The translations under genes and the position numbers were made by a program. Source: Halomarinibacterium sp041392125 (GTDB lineage Bacteria > Bacteroidota > Bacteroidia > Flavobacteriales > Flavobacteriaceae). From it: DNA of 64,000 nt. The notes below the pieces were generated by a model that did no database searches, was not told where the DNA came from, and worked only from the letters and a program-made list of their open reading frames with translations. Shown in pieces: positions 1 through 9,036 of the stretch. The stretch covers positions 1 through 64,000 of the forward strand of contig JAWKMR010000012.1 of the NCBI GenBank assembly GCA_041392125.1, in the 5' to 3' direction. Numbering within the stretch: position 1 is the first letter of the stretch; each line of letters begins with the position of its first letter.

Positions 1-537
1 ATTGTTTTTAATTCTTGTTACGTTTGAAATATCCCGTGTGGACTCCTTTACAGCTTGTATATTTTCACATTTCAGTAATTCATCGAACATAGCAAGGCTC
101 ACTTCAATTTTATAATCTACCGGATTGTTATACACCATAATGGGTAGGGAAGTATTATTAGCCACCGCTTTAAAATACGTTACCGTTTCTTCATCACTCG
201 CTTTATAACGCATGGGAGGAAGCATCATTAAGCCTGAAGCTCCATCTTCTTCGGCGTGATGTGCAGCTGCTATGGCTCCTTTGGTAGATTGCTCGGCAAT
301 ATTAATGAGCACCGGCACATTATCGTTTACTTGTTTTACGGTTTCTTGGGTAAGAGTTCTTTTCTCTTCTTCACTAAGAGTACTGGCTTCGCCAAGGGTC
401 CCTCCTAAAACAATACCATGGACACCTGCCTCTAATTGCGCTTTTATATTATACTGAAAGAGCGGTAAGTCTAGGGTATCTCTTTCGGTAAATTTTGTGG
501 TTACTGCAGGCATAACGCCTTTCCAACTGAATGTCAT
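1..537 (-). CDS. Dihydrodipicolinate synthase / N-acetylneuraminate lyase family protein (3' part cut by window edge)
   Basis: The 179 codons present read as a class I aldolase (TIM barrel) of the DapA/NanA family. The N-terminus has the family GGTLGEAS motif, which binds the substrate carboxylate. The catalytic Schiff-base lysine lies in the AVKEST segment near residue 164, just before the window edge. The ATG at 537 is followed at once by the expected MTFSWKGVMPA start. A divergent AraC-type gene lies 131 bases away. From recall of other flavobacteria, this pair often borders hydroxyproline-degradation genes, where the enzyme acts as 1-pyrroline-4-hydroxy-2-carboxylate deaminase. That role is inference: lysine-biosynthesis DapA or another keto-acid lyase is possible, and the rest of the cluster lies outside. 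Confidence 0.85.
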   Translation of the reverse strand, partial: MTFSWKGVMPAVTTKFTERDTLDLPLFQYNIKAQLEAGVHGIVLGGTLGEASTLSEEEKRTLTQETVKQVNDNVPVLINIAEQSTKGAIAAAHHAEEDGASGLMMLPPMRYKASDEETVTYFKAVANNTSLPIMVYNNPVDYKIEVSLAMFDELLKCENIQAVKESTRDISNVTRIKNN

Positions 538-558
538 TTTCTATACTTTTTTATAGAC

Positions 559-566
559 CAAAAGTA
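559..566 (-). promoter_or_regulatory. -7 box (TACTTTTG) for the aldolase-family gene
   Basis: On the minus strand this reads TACTTTTG, an exact match to the Bacteroidota -7 consensus TAnnTTTG, and ends 21 bases before the ATG at 537. No TTTG is found at the ideal 19-base spacing upstream, so the promoter may need an activator such as the divergent AraC protein. That dependence is inferred. Confidence 0.5.
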
Positions 567-668
567 GCTGAAGTAACGAAAAAGGAGCGTTAAAAAATTA
601 TCTAAAAATGATACTATATTAACCAATAATTTTAATTTTAATTTAATTTTGATTAGTATTGTAACATC

Positions 669-1517
669 ATGAAAGTACTTCCCTTTACCATTCCAAAACC
701 TAAAAATGATGCGCTTATCTTACAGGAAGACAAGCAACCTATGTTTTACGGCTTGTTGCATCAACATGAAGAAATTCAGATAAGCTATATCAAAAAAGGG
801 ACAGGTTCCTTGCTGGTAGGAGATGCTGTAACCTCTTTTACCGAGGGAGCTATTTTTGTATTAGGAAGTAATGTCCCTCACGTTTTTAAAAGCAACGGTG
901 CGACAAATAACACTTCACACATGCTCACCGTGTTTTTTAAAAAAGATTCTTTTGGGGCTTCTTTTTTTGATACAGAAGAATTGCAATCACTTCATTCTTT
1001 TTTTGAACATGCGCCTTTAGGTTGGAAAGTAAAAATGGCTAATGAGGGTCTTCAAATTTTATTTCAAAAGTTATTTAAGGCAGAAAAATTAGAACGATTT
1101 ATACTATTTCTTCAGTTATTGAATCTTCTGAATAAAGTCCCAAAACAGTTACTTTCTTCATTTCCGATTCAGAAAAAATTCAGTGATCTGGAAGGGCAAC
1201 GCATGGGAACTATTTACACCTACACCATGAATCACTTTAGAGAAAAAATAACGTTGGAAGAAATTGCTTCCGAAGCCGCTATGACACCACAGGCTTTTTG
1301 TCGTTATTTTAAAAAACGAACCCGAAAAACGTACATCGAATTTTTAAACGAATTACGTATTGAAGAAGCTTGCTCTTTATTAAAAAATAATACCGAAATG
1401 AGTATCACCGAAATTGCCGAAGCCAGCGGATTTGTTAATATTTCAAATTTTCATAGAAAATTTAAGAACCAAATAGGGATGCGTCCTTTAAACTATCAAA
1501 AACAAAATCGTTTATAA
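669..1517 (+). CDS. AraC family transcriptional regulator
   Basis: A 282-residue regulator. The N-terminal half looks like a cupin-type ligand-binding domain (a histidine in LHQHEE and a GTGSLLVGD turn). The last 100 residues form the double helix-turn-helix of AraC/XylS proteins: ITLEEIASEAAMTPQAFCRYFK, then ITEIAEASGF and the FHRKFKNQIG signature. It is divergent from the aldolase-family gene, so it probably controls that promoter and its own. The inducer cannot be read from sequence; hydroxyproline or proline is a guess from neighbourhood. Its last six bases overlap the convergent MmcQ-type gene. Confidence 0.9.
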   Translation: MKVLPFTIPKPKNDALILQEDKQPMFYGLLHQHEEIQISYIKKGTGSLLVGDAVTSFTEGAIFVLGSNVPHVFKSNGATNNTSHMLTVFFKKDSFGASFFDTEELQSLHSFFEHAPLGWKVKMANEGLQILFQKLFKAEKLERFILFLQLLNLLNKVPKQLLSSFPIQKKFSDLEGQRMGTIYTYTMNHFREKITLEEIASEAAMTPQAFCRYFKKRTRKTYIEFLNELRIEEACSLLKNNTEMSITEIAEASGFVNISNFHRKFKNQIGMRPLNYQKQNRL

Positions 1518-1868
1518 GTTTTTGAGCTCTTCTTGTAGTTTTTTGGTAAGTCCGGTCACCACTAGATCGTACGAATGATTTATTAGTTCTATAACAAGTT
1601 GAGGAGGTAAATCCTCTATAAAAACCGTATTCCAATGCAGTTTACTCATATGGTAACCCGGAATAATAAGTCCGTCGTATTGCGCTCTAAGTTCCACCGA
1701 CCTATCCGGATCGCACTTTAAGTTTACTTGCGAAGGGATGTGTTCTAAACCACACAAAGCAAACATTTTCCCCATGACTTTAAAGACCAAAGTTTTCTCA
1801 TCGAACGGGAACGATTCGGTGACTCCTTTTTTGGAAAGACACTCATTTCGGAAATCTTCTATATGCAT
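1512..1868 (-). CDS. MmcQ/YjbR family protein
   Basis: A 118-residue protein matching the MmcQ/YjbR fold (CyaY-like, often called DNA-binding). It has the early FPFDEKTLVFKVMGKMFAL strand region, an NLKCDP element, and the SKLHWNTV and LPPQLVIELINHSYDLV segments typical of the family. Function in the family is unsettled. It is the last gene of the minus-strand run that starts at ruvC, one base after the transglutaminase gene, and it ends tail to tail with the AraC gene with a 6-base overlap. Confidence 0.85.
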   Translation of the reverse strand: MHIEDFRNECLSKKGVTESFPFDEKTLVFKVMGKMFALCGLEHIPSQVNLKCDPDRSVELRAQYDGLIIPGYHMSKLHWNTVFIEDLPPQLVIELINHSYDLVVTGLTKKLQEELKNL

Positions 1869-1869
1869 A

Positions 1870-2796
1870 TTATTCTACTTTATATCCTAAAACAGGCTGA
1901 TTATCAAAATAAATTAATAACGAATCCTGCCCTATTTGTACAGGAACGGTAAAGGTAACAATGCCTTCCTTTTCTGAAAATTGAACCGATTCTTTTGTGC
2001 CCCCATAGGCATATTGAATCTCCTTGGGAGCCGCAGTTCTAATTTCAAAATAAACTTCATTCATAGAACTAAACGAAAGTATCGTTCCTCCTTTGGGTGA
2101 AAGAATATCTTTGAACAGTAATTCTGAAGAAATTACTAAGGGAGCCTTTGAAAAGTCATCAAAACTTATAATTTCTAATAAAAAAGAATCTTCCACCATT
2201 TCGGGATAATGACTTTTAATAAGTTGTTCCGGAGCCGTTTTATAGAAAAAATACGAGGGCTGTTTAATGAATTTTCCAATGTATTTTCCAGCCCCCCAAG
2301 TAGCGTCAAACAAATACCATGTACCCTCTATTTTGGCGGCATTCCAGCCATGCCTTTTTGTAAATGGTCGCCCTATATCTTCAAAGTGCGTTTTAATATC
2401 TCCTTGAACGACATAGTTTTCAATGCCTTGCAGTTGACACATTTTTTCGAACACAAACGCATAGCCCTCACAAACCGCAACACCTTCTTTTAAGGTGCGT
2501 TCTATAATTTTGGCACGGGTTTTTTCTTCTTTTTGATTGCGCTCGCGATAATTAGTAAACGAATAATTGAATTTTTTATACTCCTCTGGGTCGTAACGGA
2601 CATTCTCAATAAGCCAGGTATAGATAGCTCTTACTTTCTCTTCTTCTGTGAAAAAATCGCGGGTTAAAAATTTTGAGAATTCTTCCGGAGCATTAAATCT
2701 TTTGGGATATAATTGAATAGTAGCATCTACTCTTTCATAATCTTGCGATAATGTTGAAAAAGAAACAAAGGCTAAGAGAAAAAACAGTCCTTTCAT
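1870..2796 (-). CDS. Secreted transglutaminase-like (papain-fold) protein
   Basis: 308 residues starting with a signal peptide (hydrophobic stretch ending near FSTLSQ). The core has the transglutaminase-like triad: Cys in GVAVCEGYAF, His in KRHGWNAAK, and Asp in LFDATWGAG. The pattern resembles the eukaryotic kyphoscoliosis-peptidase type of transglutaminase-like domain. A beta-rich C-terminal half follows. It is exported, so it may act on protein or peptidoglycan peptides in the periplasm; the substrate is unknown. Its first four bases overlap the stop of the cyclase gene, suggesting translational coupling. Confidence 0.85.
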   Translation of the reverse strand: MKGLFFLLAFVSFSTLSQDYERVDATIQLYPKRFNAPEEFSKFLTRDFFTEEEKVRAIYTWLIENVRYDPEEYKKFNYSFTNYRERNQKEEKTRAKIIERTLKEGVAVCEGYAFVFEKMCQLQGIENYVVQGDIKTHFEDIGRPFTKRHGWNAAKIEGTWYLFDATWGAGKYIGKFIKQPSYFFYKTAPEQLIKSHYPEMVEDSFLLEIISFDDFSKAPLVISSELLFKDILSPKGGTILSFSSMNEVYFEIRTAAPKEIQYAYGGTKESVQFSEKEGIVTFTVPVQIGQDSLLIYFDNQPVLGYKVE

Positions 2797-3542
2797 GTTA
2801 CAATTTTATACAAAACCGGTCTGCTGGGAGTGGCATCATTGACTAAAGAGGCCGTTTGAAGATTCAAAATATAACCGCCATCTTGGATATTGTTTTTTAC
2901 ATAAATAAATTCCGTAATGGTAGCGTCAAGTCTTGGGTTTTCGGGATAGTTCCAAAAGGCTCGATGTGCCATTAATTTTCCATCGTCCTTTTCTTTATCT
3001 ACCGATGGCAAATCTATAAGTAAATGCTGTACCCCCAAATTCCGTAGATATTTTGCCGCATTTTCTTCCAGATACGGCCAATTGGTGTTGGAGTATTTCT
3101 TGTTTTTTTTGGAAGCAAGATTGGGCAGTGTCCTAATAACAACCGCTTCGGGGTTTTTATCTTTTAACAGGTGCTTCAATTGCTTTTCTGAAATAACGAA
3201 ATCTTTCTTTTTAGTTTCGGGTGCTACGGAAATTACTTCGGCTACAAAAAAGTGTTTTTTCAACATCTCATGAACGGAATAAAACTCTTTAGAAATATGC
3301 CCTACACTCTCGGTATGTGTCCCGTGTGCGTGCGGATTGAAATAAACATTATTAAAATTTACCGAAGCTCCTTCTTTAACACTCCCTACCCAATCATCAA
3401 ATTTTACAGGCCAAACCTCGGGAGCATCAATATACCAAGCCCGAGCTTTTCCCTTTTGGGCTTTTATGGGAATGGAAATATCCAACGGTTTCGACAAATC
3501 GATGGTAATTGTTTTATTTTTTATGTAAAGTGAAGCTTTCAA
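2793..3542 (-). CDS. Cyclase family protein (kynurenine formamidase-like metal hydrolase)
   Basis: 249 residues with the cyclase-family metal-binding motif HAHGTHTESVGH (family form HxGTHxD; here Glu replaces Asp). A later LLIDLPSVD segment and the acidic-His pair around MAHRAFW complete the usual active-site surroundings. Members include bacterial kynurenine formamidase (KynB), but no tryptophan-degradation genes are nearby, so the substrate is open. It sits 12 bases downstream of hemW and overlaps the transglutaminase gene by 4 bases, in one operon. Confidence 0.85.
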   Translation of the reverse strand: MKASLYIKNKTITIDLSKPLDISIPIKAQKGKARAWYIDAPEVWPVKFDDWVGSVKEGASVNFNNVYFNPHAHGTHTESVGHISKEFYSVHEMLKKHFFVAEVISVAPETKKKDFVISEKQLKHLLKDKNPEAVVIRTLPNLASKKNKKYSNTNWPYLEENAAKYLRNLGVQHLLIDLPSVDKEKDDGKLMAHRAFWNYPENPRLDATITEFIYVKNNIQDGGYILNLQTASLVNDATPSRPVLYKIVT

Positions 3543-3554
3543 AAGGAGTCGTTT

Positions 3555-4685
3555 TCAGTCTAAATTTACTAAGAAAAGGTCACTTGCAATTCCGTCACTT
3601 AAAAATTTTCCCTGTTGGGTAACTTTTAGCGACCCGTTTTCTACGGAAAGTAGCTTGTTTTTAATATGCATTTTGGCTTGTTGTTCTAGGTATGTTCGAT
3701 ATTTTTTTCCGAATTGATCTTCCACTTCTGAAAGTTGAATGCCCCACATGGTACGCAAACGGGTCATGACATATTCGTTATAGCGATCTTTTTTTGAAAG
3801 GGTTTCACGCTCCAACGGAAGCTCGTTTTGTTCAATTCCACTTAAGTATTTTGAATTATTAGCCACATTCCAACTTCTGGTTTTCCCATCGTAACTATGT
3901 GCTGAAGGCCCTACGCCCAAATACGATTTTCCCAACCAATAGGCTACGTTGTTTTGCGACTCGAAACCTGGCTTTCCGAAGTTGGAAAATTCATAATTCA
4001 CAAATCCTCTTTTTTCGGTTTCAGTTACCAAAATTTGATGATGCGATTGTGCTACTTCATCCTCCACAGGGGCTACAATTCCTTTATCAATAAAAGTTTT
4101 TAAGGCGGTTTTACGCTCTACGGTAAGGGCATAACAAGAAATATGGGGTACCTCCAGTTCAAAGGCTTTTCCCAAGTTTTGGAGCCAGCGTTCGTTGGTC
4201 ATATTAGGCATTCCGTAGATTAAATCTATAGTAATATTGCTGAAATGTGCTTTTGCTAATTCAATACACTGCAATGCTTCTTCAGTGTTGTGTGCCCGAT
4301 TCATGAGTTTTAAATCTTCTTCAAAAAACGATTGTACACCTATGCTTAAACGGTTGATCGGACTATTTGATAATTGGATGATTCGATCTTTGGATAAATC
4401 ATCGGGATTGGCTTCGAGGGTAATTTCAGCCTTTTTTGATACTGAAAAATGTTGAAAAATGGTTTCAAAAATTTGATTGAGTTCTTCCTCAGAAAGCAAA
4501 GAAGGCGTTCCCCCACCAAAATAAATGGTTTGTATTTCTCCTGAAATTTCTCCCTTCCGAAGCGATAATTCTTTACAAATGGCATCTACCATTCGCTCTT
4601 TATTTTTATGGGAAGTTGAAAAATGGAAATCGCAATAATAACATGCTTGTTTACAAAAAGGAATATGGAGATAGATGCCCGCCAT
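3555..4685 (-). CDS. hemW: Radical SAM heme chaperone HemW
   Basis: 376 residues. It has the radical-SAM cluster motif CKQACYYC near residues 11-18, a GGGTPS SAM-binding turn, and the HemW signature region around the Cys triad, which lacks the extra Cys that distinguishes HemN coproporphyrinogen oxidase. Family knowledge: HemW binds heme and hands it to respiratory enzymes, and is often mis-annotated as oxygen-independent coproporphyrinogen III oxidase. The ATG at 4685 immediately follows the DUF3667 stop. It is the third gene of the ruvC operon. Confidence 0.92.
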   Translation of the reverse strand: MAGIYLHIPFCKQACYYCDFHFSTSHKNKERMVDAICKELSLRKGEISGEIQTIYFGGGTPSLLSEEELNQIFETIFQHFSVSKKAEITLEANPDDLSKDRIIQLSNSPINRLSIGVQSFFEEDLKLMNRAHNTEEALQCIELAKAHFSNITIDLIYGMPNMTNERWLQNLGKAFELEVPHISCYALTVERKTALKTFIDKGIVAPVEDEVAQSHHQILVTETEKRGFVNYEFSNFGKPGFESQNNVAYWLGKSYLGVGPSAHSYDGKTRSWNVANNSKYLSGIEQNELPLERETLSKKDRYNEYVMTRLRTMWGIQLSEVEDQFGKKYRTYLEQQAKMHIKNKLLSVENGSLKVTQQGKFLSDGIASDLFLVNLD

Positions 4686-5420
4686 TTACCTAAGATATAC
4701 TATGATTAATGAAAGCCCGTATCCCAATGCCACATAAAGTAATGTGCCAAAAATGTAAGCAAAAAAGGATTTTATGATTACTAAAACTAAATTTTCTTTA
4801 AAAAAGGAAGCCATGGCGTACAAATAGTACAAAAGCATGACAAGCATAGTTAAAAATTGCAATCCGGTATCCAAAAGCACCACTAAAAACATATTTAGTG
4901 TTCCTAAAAAAATATAGATTCCAACAAGGTAAAAAGACTGTGCTATATACTCTGCCCAACGGTATTTTTTATAAAAAAATAACTTCGAAAAAAGAGAAAG
5001 GGTAAAAACGAAAATGAAAAGAATATTATTTATGTTTTGAACCATAAATTGTCCAGCTTCTCTAAAAATACTTAAGGTTACATCGCTTCTTTGCGGCACC
5101 TTCCCCATAGGGTCGTACGCTAATAATGAACGAATTAATAAATGAATTGCCGTAAGTAGAATAAAAAAAGAAACCGGTTTAAAATAGGTTTTTCTTTTTC
5201 CATTTAAATAGTCCCTAAATATCTTCCCGGGATTCAGAAACAATAGTTTTAAAGTTTTCCAAAAAGGGGCTTCAAAGGAGAATAACCCTGCTGCTAAATC
5301 ATTAAAAGTTTCGGAAAAACTAACCTCTTGAACTAAGGCTCGCTGGCCACATCCATGGCAATAGTTACCTACTACTTTTGTCCCACAGTTATTACAATAT
5401 ATTGGTTTTTCATTCACCAT
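4686..5420 (-). CDS. DUF3667 membrane protein with N-terminal zinc ribbon
   Basis: 244 residues. The N-terminus holds a short zinc ribbon, two CxxC pairs in YCNNCGTKVVGNYCHGCGQ. After a linker come about four or five hydrophobic segments (around residues 80-100, 130-150, 160-185, 190-210, 220-242). This matches DUF3667, a Bacteroidota family of unknown function. The start codon overlaps the end of ruvC by one base and its stop abuts hemW, so it is co-transcribed with both. Confidence 0.85.
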   Translation of the reverse strand: MVNEKPIYCNNCGTKVVGNYCHGCGQRALVQEVSFSETFNDLAAGLFSFEAPFWKTLKLLFLNPGKIFRDYLNGKRKTYFKPVSFFILLTAIHLLIRSLLAYDPMGKVPQRSDVTLSIFREAGQFMVQNINNILFIFVFTLSLFSKLFFYKKYRWAEYIAQSFYLVGIYIFLGTLNMFLVVLLDTGLQFLTMLVMLLYYLYAMASFFKENLVLVIIKSFFAYIFGTLLYVALGYGLSLIIVYLR

Positions 5421-5971
5421 TACCCCACTCTATCTTCATTTTGTTTTACAAAAGCCGCCCAACCCGAATAGCTTTTTCCTGCTTCTATTTTGCCTTCGTT
5501 GTAAAAATGGCAGACCGCCGCAGCCAGCCCATCGGTACTATCCAGATTTTTTGGTAATTCTTTCAAATTTAAAAGGCTTTGCAACATTTTGGCCACTTGT
5601 TCTTTGCTGGCGTTACCATTGCCGGTAATAGCCATTTTAATTTTTTTGGGAGAGTATTCGGTAATGGGTACTTGTCGTGAGAGTCCTGCCGCCATGGCAA
5701 CTCCTTGGGCACGCCCCAATTTTAGCATAGACTGTACGTTTTTCCCAAAAAAGGGAGCTTCGATGGCTATTTCATCGGGGTGAAAAGTATCTATAAGCTC
5801 GATCGTACGTTCAAAAATGTATTTTAGCCGTAGATAATGATCGTCGTATTTAGACAGCTGTAATTCATTAAGTTGCAGAAACTGCATTTGCTTATTTACC
5901 ACTTTTATGAGTCCAAATCCCATCACCGTAGTACCGGGGTCTATGCCTAAGATTATTTTTTCGGAAGCCAT
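5420..5971 (-). CDS. ruvC: Crossover junction endodeoxyribonuclease RuvC
   Basis: 183 residues with the RNase H-like fold of RuvC: first catalytic Asp in GIDPGTTVMGFG, Glu in AIEAPFFGKN, and the C-terminal acidic pair in STDGLAAAVCH. RuvC resolves Holliday junctions made by RuvAB branch migration; ruvA and ruvB are not in this window. It is the promoter-proximal gene of the six-gene minus-strand operon and is divergent from the flippase-like gene only 32 bases away. Confidence 0.95.
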   Translation of the reverse strand: MASEKIILGIDPGTTVMGFGLIKVVNKQMQFLQLNELQLSKYDDHYLRLKYIFERTIELIDTFHPDEIAIEAPFFGKNVQSMLKLGRAQGVAMAAGLSRQVPITEYSPKKIKMAITGNGNASKEQVAKMLQSLLNLKELPKNLDSTDGLAAAVCHFYNEGKIEAGKSYSGWAAFVKQNEDRVG

Positions 5972-6003
5972 TCCATCTAAAACTTTAGTAATTTAGCTAC
6001 CCT

Positions 6004-6945
6004 ATGGTCGCCCTTTCTTACAAAGCTACACAATATGGCTGGTTTGCCCTAAAGGTTTTTATATTGGTTATAGCCTTTGCTTTTATGCACCGTAAATTTT
6101 CTGATCTCAATACTGCTTCGTGGGCTGTTATTTGGGAAACATTACAACTTAAAAATCTACCTTTTTTTTTACTTTTCTTGGGTTTAGCCACAAGTAATTG
6201 GCTTTTTGAAATAAAAAAATGGCAAGTCATTACCTCGGTTATAAAAAAGATTTCATTTTCTGAAGCTACCCGACAAAGTCTAGCTGCCTTAACTGTTTCT
6301 TTGGCAACACCCAATAGAATAGGAGATTATGGTGCCAAAGCAATGTATTTTAACAAAGAGGAACGAAAGAAAATTGTATTTCTCAATTTCATTGCTAATG
6401 GATTCCAGTTTTTAATCACCTTCTTTATGGGTATGATGGGGGTTTGGAAGATTTTTCCTTATCTCGAGAATCAAATTTCTATCCCTACTTGGATAGGGTT
6501 TTTTTGCGTGGTAATTGTTATATGTATCATGAGTTATATATTCAGAAAAAAGGAATGGTTTATCAAGGGATTATCCATAGACCATATCTGGCAAGCTTAT
6601 AAAAAACTTCCTTCCCTAATTACATGGAAAACACTTTTTTTTGCAAGCTTACGATATAGTCTTTTTAGTACTTTATTTTATTTATTGCTACAATTTTATG
6701 GGGCTGAAAGTTCATTTTTAGAAACAATTCCTTTTATTTTTTGCATGTATTTATTAGTTTCGATTATCCCCACATTTTTAGTAGTTGATATCATAGTAAG
6801 GGGGAGTATTGCAATTGGATTATTGACTATTTTAAAAATCCCCGAAACGATTATTGCGGCCACTGTATTTAGTATGTGGTTGCTAAATTTTTTACTCCCC
6901 GCAACCATTGGCAGCTATTATGTTTTAAAATTTAAAAGAGTTTGA
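6004..6945 (+). CDS. Lysylphosphatidylglycerol synthase TM-region (flippase-like) family membrane protein
   Basis: 313 residues, nearly all membrane: roughly seven to eight hydrophobic segments, with the family-type motifs LATPNRIGDYGAKAMYF and a late TIGSYYVLKFKR. It resembles the transmembrane half of MprF-like and AglD-like proteins, without the aminoacyl-transferase domain. It overlaps by four bases the glycosyltransferase downstream, so the two probably act together on a lipid-linked sugar. The ATG lies very close to a TAATTTAG box at 5988-5995, suggesting a very short leader. Confidence 0.82.
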   Translation: MVALSYKATQYGWFALKVFILVIAFAFMHRKFSDLNTASWAVIWETLQLKNLPFFLLFLGLATSNWLFEIKKWQVITSVIKKISFSEATRQSLAALTVSLATPNRIGDYGAKAMYFNKEERKKIVFLNFIANGFQFLITFFMGMMGVWKIFPYLENQISIPTWIGFFCVVIVICIMSYIFRKKEWFIKGLSIDHIWQAYKKLPSLITWKTLFFASLRYSLFSTLFYLLLQFYGAESSFLETIPFIFCMYLLVSIIPTFLVVDIIVRGSIAIGLLTILKIPETIIAATVFSMWLLNFLLPATIGSYYVLKFKRV

Positions 6946-8066
6946 TTACCATTATTTACAGCATCCTTTTTTTATATTTCCTTGCTATGGCTTGGGTTTT
7001 TTATGGTTTTCAAAAACTACGTTATTTCAATCACAATAATAGTGTGGCAAAAAATACATTTTCAATAGTAGTTCCTTTCAGAAATGAAGAAAAACAACTT
7101 CCGCACTTACTACAAAGCCTTTTAAAAATAGATTACGATGAAACTAAATTTGAAGTTTTGTTTGTAGATGACGAATCCAATGATGCCTCTGTTCAAATAA
7201 TAAATGATGGCCTAAAAAATGCCCACATTAACTATCATATATTAACCAATATACGTTATTCCAATTCTCCTAAAAAGGACGCCATTTCTCAAGCACTAAA
7301 AAAAGCTCAAAACGATTGGATTGTTACCACCGATGCAGATTGTATTGTTCCTCGAAAATGGTTATCGATTTTAGACGCTTTTATTCAAAAAAAGGATCCT
7401 AAAATGGTTTGCATGCCTGTGTCTATTATTCAGAAAAAATCTCTGTTATATCAGTTTCAATATTTTGATGGATTAAGTCTACAAACAGTAACCAAAGGTG
7501 GGTTTGGAAATCAAAAACCTCTGTTGAGTAATGGCGCTAATTTGGCCTATAAAAAGAAGACCTTTTTTGAAGTTGCCGGATACATTGATAATGATATTTA
7601 TGCCAGTGGAGATGATTTATTTTTAATGGAAAAAATAAGAGAATTGTATCCTACAAAAATTTTATACTTAAAAAATAGAGAGGTAACTGTCCTCACCCAC
7701 TGTGTAGATAGCTGGAAAAGTGTTACTCAACAACGCATTCGTTGGGCTTCCAAAACAAAATATTTAAAAGAACCTATGCTAACTATTTTGGGCGGAATTA
7801 CCCTGCTAACAAATCTTGCCCTTTTAGTGAGTTTTATCTGCTGCTTTATCTTCCCCTTAGACATTGCTTACTTTTTAAGTGTTATAGTAATAAAAATACT
7901 TTTAGATACCGTTATACTAGTGTCTGAAACCCAATTTCTTCGACAAAAATTTAGCTTATTATATTTATGGATTAGTACCTTTATTTATTCTGTAGTGGTT
8001 GTTTGGGTTGTATTCAATAGTATAAAGGGTGGTTATGAATGGAAAGACCGAAGTTTTAAAAATTAA
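6942..8066 (+). CDS. Membrane glycosyltransferase, family 2
   Basis: 374 residues. An N-terminal membrane helix precedes a GT-A domain with FSIVVPFRNEE, the metal-binding DAD in VTTDADCIVP, an acidic ASGDDLF motif, and the QQRIRW (QxxRW) motif of processive or cellulose-synthase-like family 2 enzymes. Two or three membrane helices close the protein. Translation starts at a TTG whose last two bases are the first two of the upstream TGA, a stop-start overlap consistent with coupling. Substrate unknown; a lipid acceptor is likely given the partner gene. Confidence 0.85.
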   Translation: MITIIYSILFLYFLAMAWVFYGFQKLRYFNHNNSVAKNTFSIVVPFRNEEKQLPHLLQSLLKIDYDETKFEVLFVDDESNDASVQIINDGLKNAHINYHILTNIRYSNSPKKDAISQALKKAQNDWIVTTDADCIVPRKWLSILDAFIQKKDPKMVCMPVSIIQKKSLLYQFQYFDGLSLQTVTKGGFGNQKPLLSNGANLAYKKKTFFEVAGYIDNDIYASGDDLFLMEKIRELYPTKILYLKNREVTVLTHCVDSWKSVTQQRIRWASKTKYLKEPMLTILGGITLLTNLALLVSFICCFIFPLDIAYFLSVIVIKILLDTVILVSETQFLRQKFSLLYLWISTFIYSVVVVWVVFNSIKGGYEWKDRSFKN

Positions 8067-8123
8067 TCAACTTTTTCAATTATTTTTTTACCTTTATCTG
8101 TACCAAATCAAATATTTACACCT

Positions 8124-8984
8124 ATGAAACGCCTACTCTTTGTGTTCCTTTTTTTTGTAACCTCTCTTTCCTTTGCACAGCAAAATTATACCATTAATGG
8201 AGAAACGCTTTCGCTTTATTCTGAAGCAGAAGGAAATCTCACCCTATTATGGAACAGTTTTGATAATAATTATCGGTATTTTATTAAAGATGGAAATGAA
8301 ATAGAAGAATTAAAAAATACTAAAGCTAACGGAACCTACCAGGAAGAATATAAAGCAGTATTACAAAAGCACACCGGGATGGATGTTTCGAAGGTGCGAT
8401 TTACCAAGCCCGATCTGGTTAAAGTCATAGATAGTTACAACATTCAAAATGACGCCACCTATACTTCGGAAGCTACCTCGGCACAATTAAAGGCCCGATT
8501 AGGCGGGTTTGCAGGAATTACTAATGCTCCGTATCTTATTAACCTAGATATTTCAACCCACCTACAGTTGGGTGCCGAATTAGAAGTGATTGACGAAGTA
8601 AAGTTAAAAAGACATAGTTTGGCACTACAATTCCGACAGATTTTTGCCAATGGCGATTACGACATTTCTTCTTCGCAATTTTCGTTGAATTACCGATTCA
8701 AATTTGTAAAATGCGACCATTTTGATGTGTATGTCAATACCAAAATTGCACAATATTCAAATGTATCGTCGGGTATAGAATTTACTGATGAAAATGATGA
8801 AGTAGTTAATCTTAAGGGTTCTGGCGGCGATTTCCAAGCCCCTTTTGCTTTTGGATTAGGAGCAGATATCGCTTTGGGGAACGGATATGTTACCTTGTTG
8901 TATCAGGATATTTATGCCATAAACCTTAACAAAAATGACGAATTCCCTCTGGATTTTGCCATAGGGTATAAGTGGAAGTTATAA
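8124..8984 (+). CDS. Secreted protein of unknown function, possible outer-membrane barrel
   Basis: 286 residues with a clear signal peptide ending SFAQ. The remainder has no motif I can name. From about residue 130 it shows alternating polar/hydrophobic strands (HSLALQFRQIF, FSLNYRFKF, GYVTLLYQDIYAINL) and ends in an aromatic-rich IGYKWKL strand. This suggests an outer-membrane beta barrel of 8-10 strands, but that is a structural guess. It stands alone between the glycosyltransferase and the DoxX-like gene. Confidence 0.7.
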   Translation: MKRLLFVFLFFVTSLSFAQQNYTINGETLSLYSEAEGNLTLLWNSFDNNYRYFIKDGNEIEELKNTKANGTYQEEYKAVLQKHTGMDVSKVRFTKPDLVKVIDSYNIQNDATYTSEATSAQLKARLGGFAGITNAPYLINLDISTHLQLGAELEVIDEVKLKRHSLALQFRQIFANGDYDISSSQFSLNYRFKFVKCDHFDVYVNTKIAQYSNVSSGIEFTDENDEVVNLKGSGGDFQAPFAFGLGADIALGNGYVTLLYQDIYAINLNKNDEFPLDFAIGYKWKL

Positions 8985-9036
8985 ATCCTTAATTCTTTCA
9001 AGCAAACTACCGAAGAAAAAACATTCTAAGAAACCC

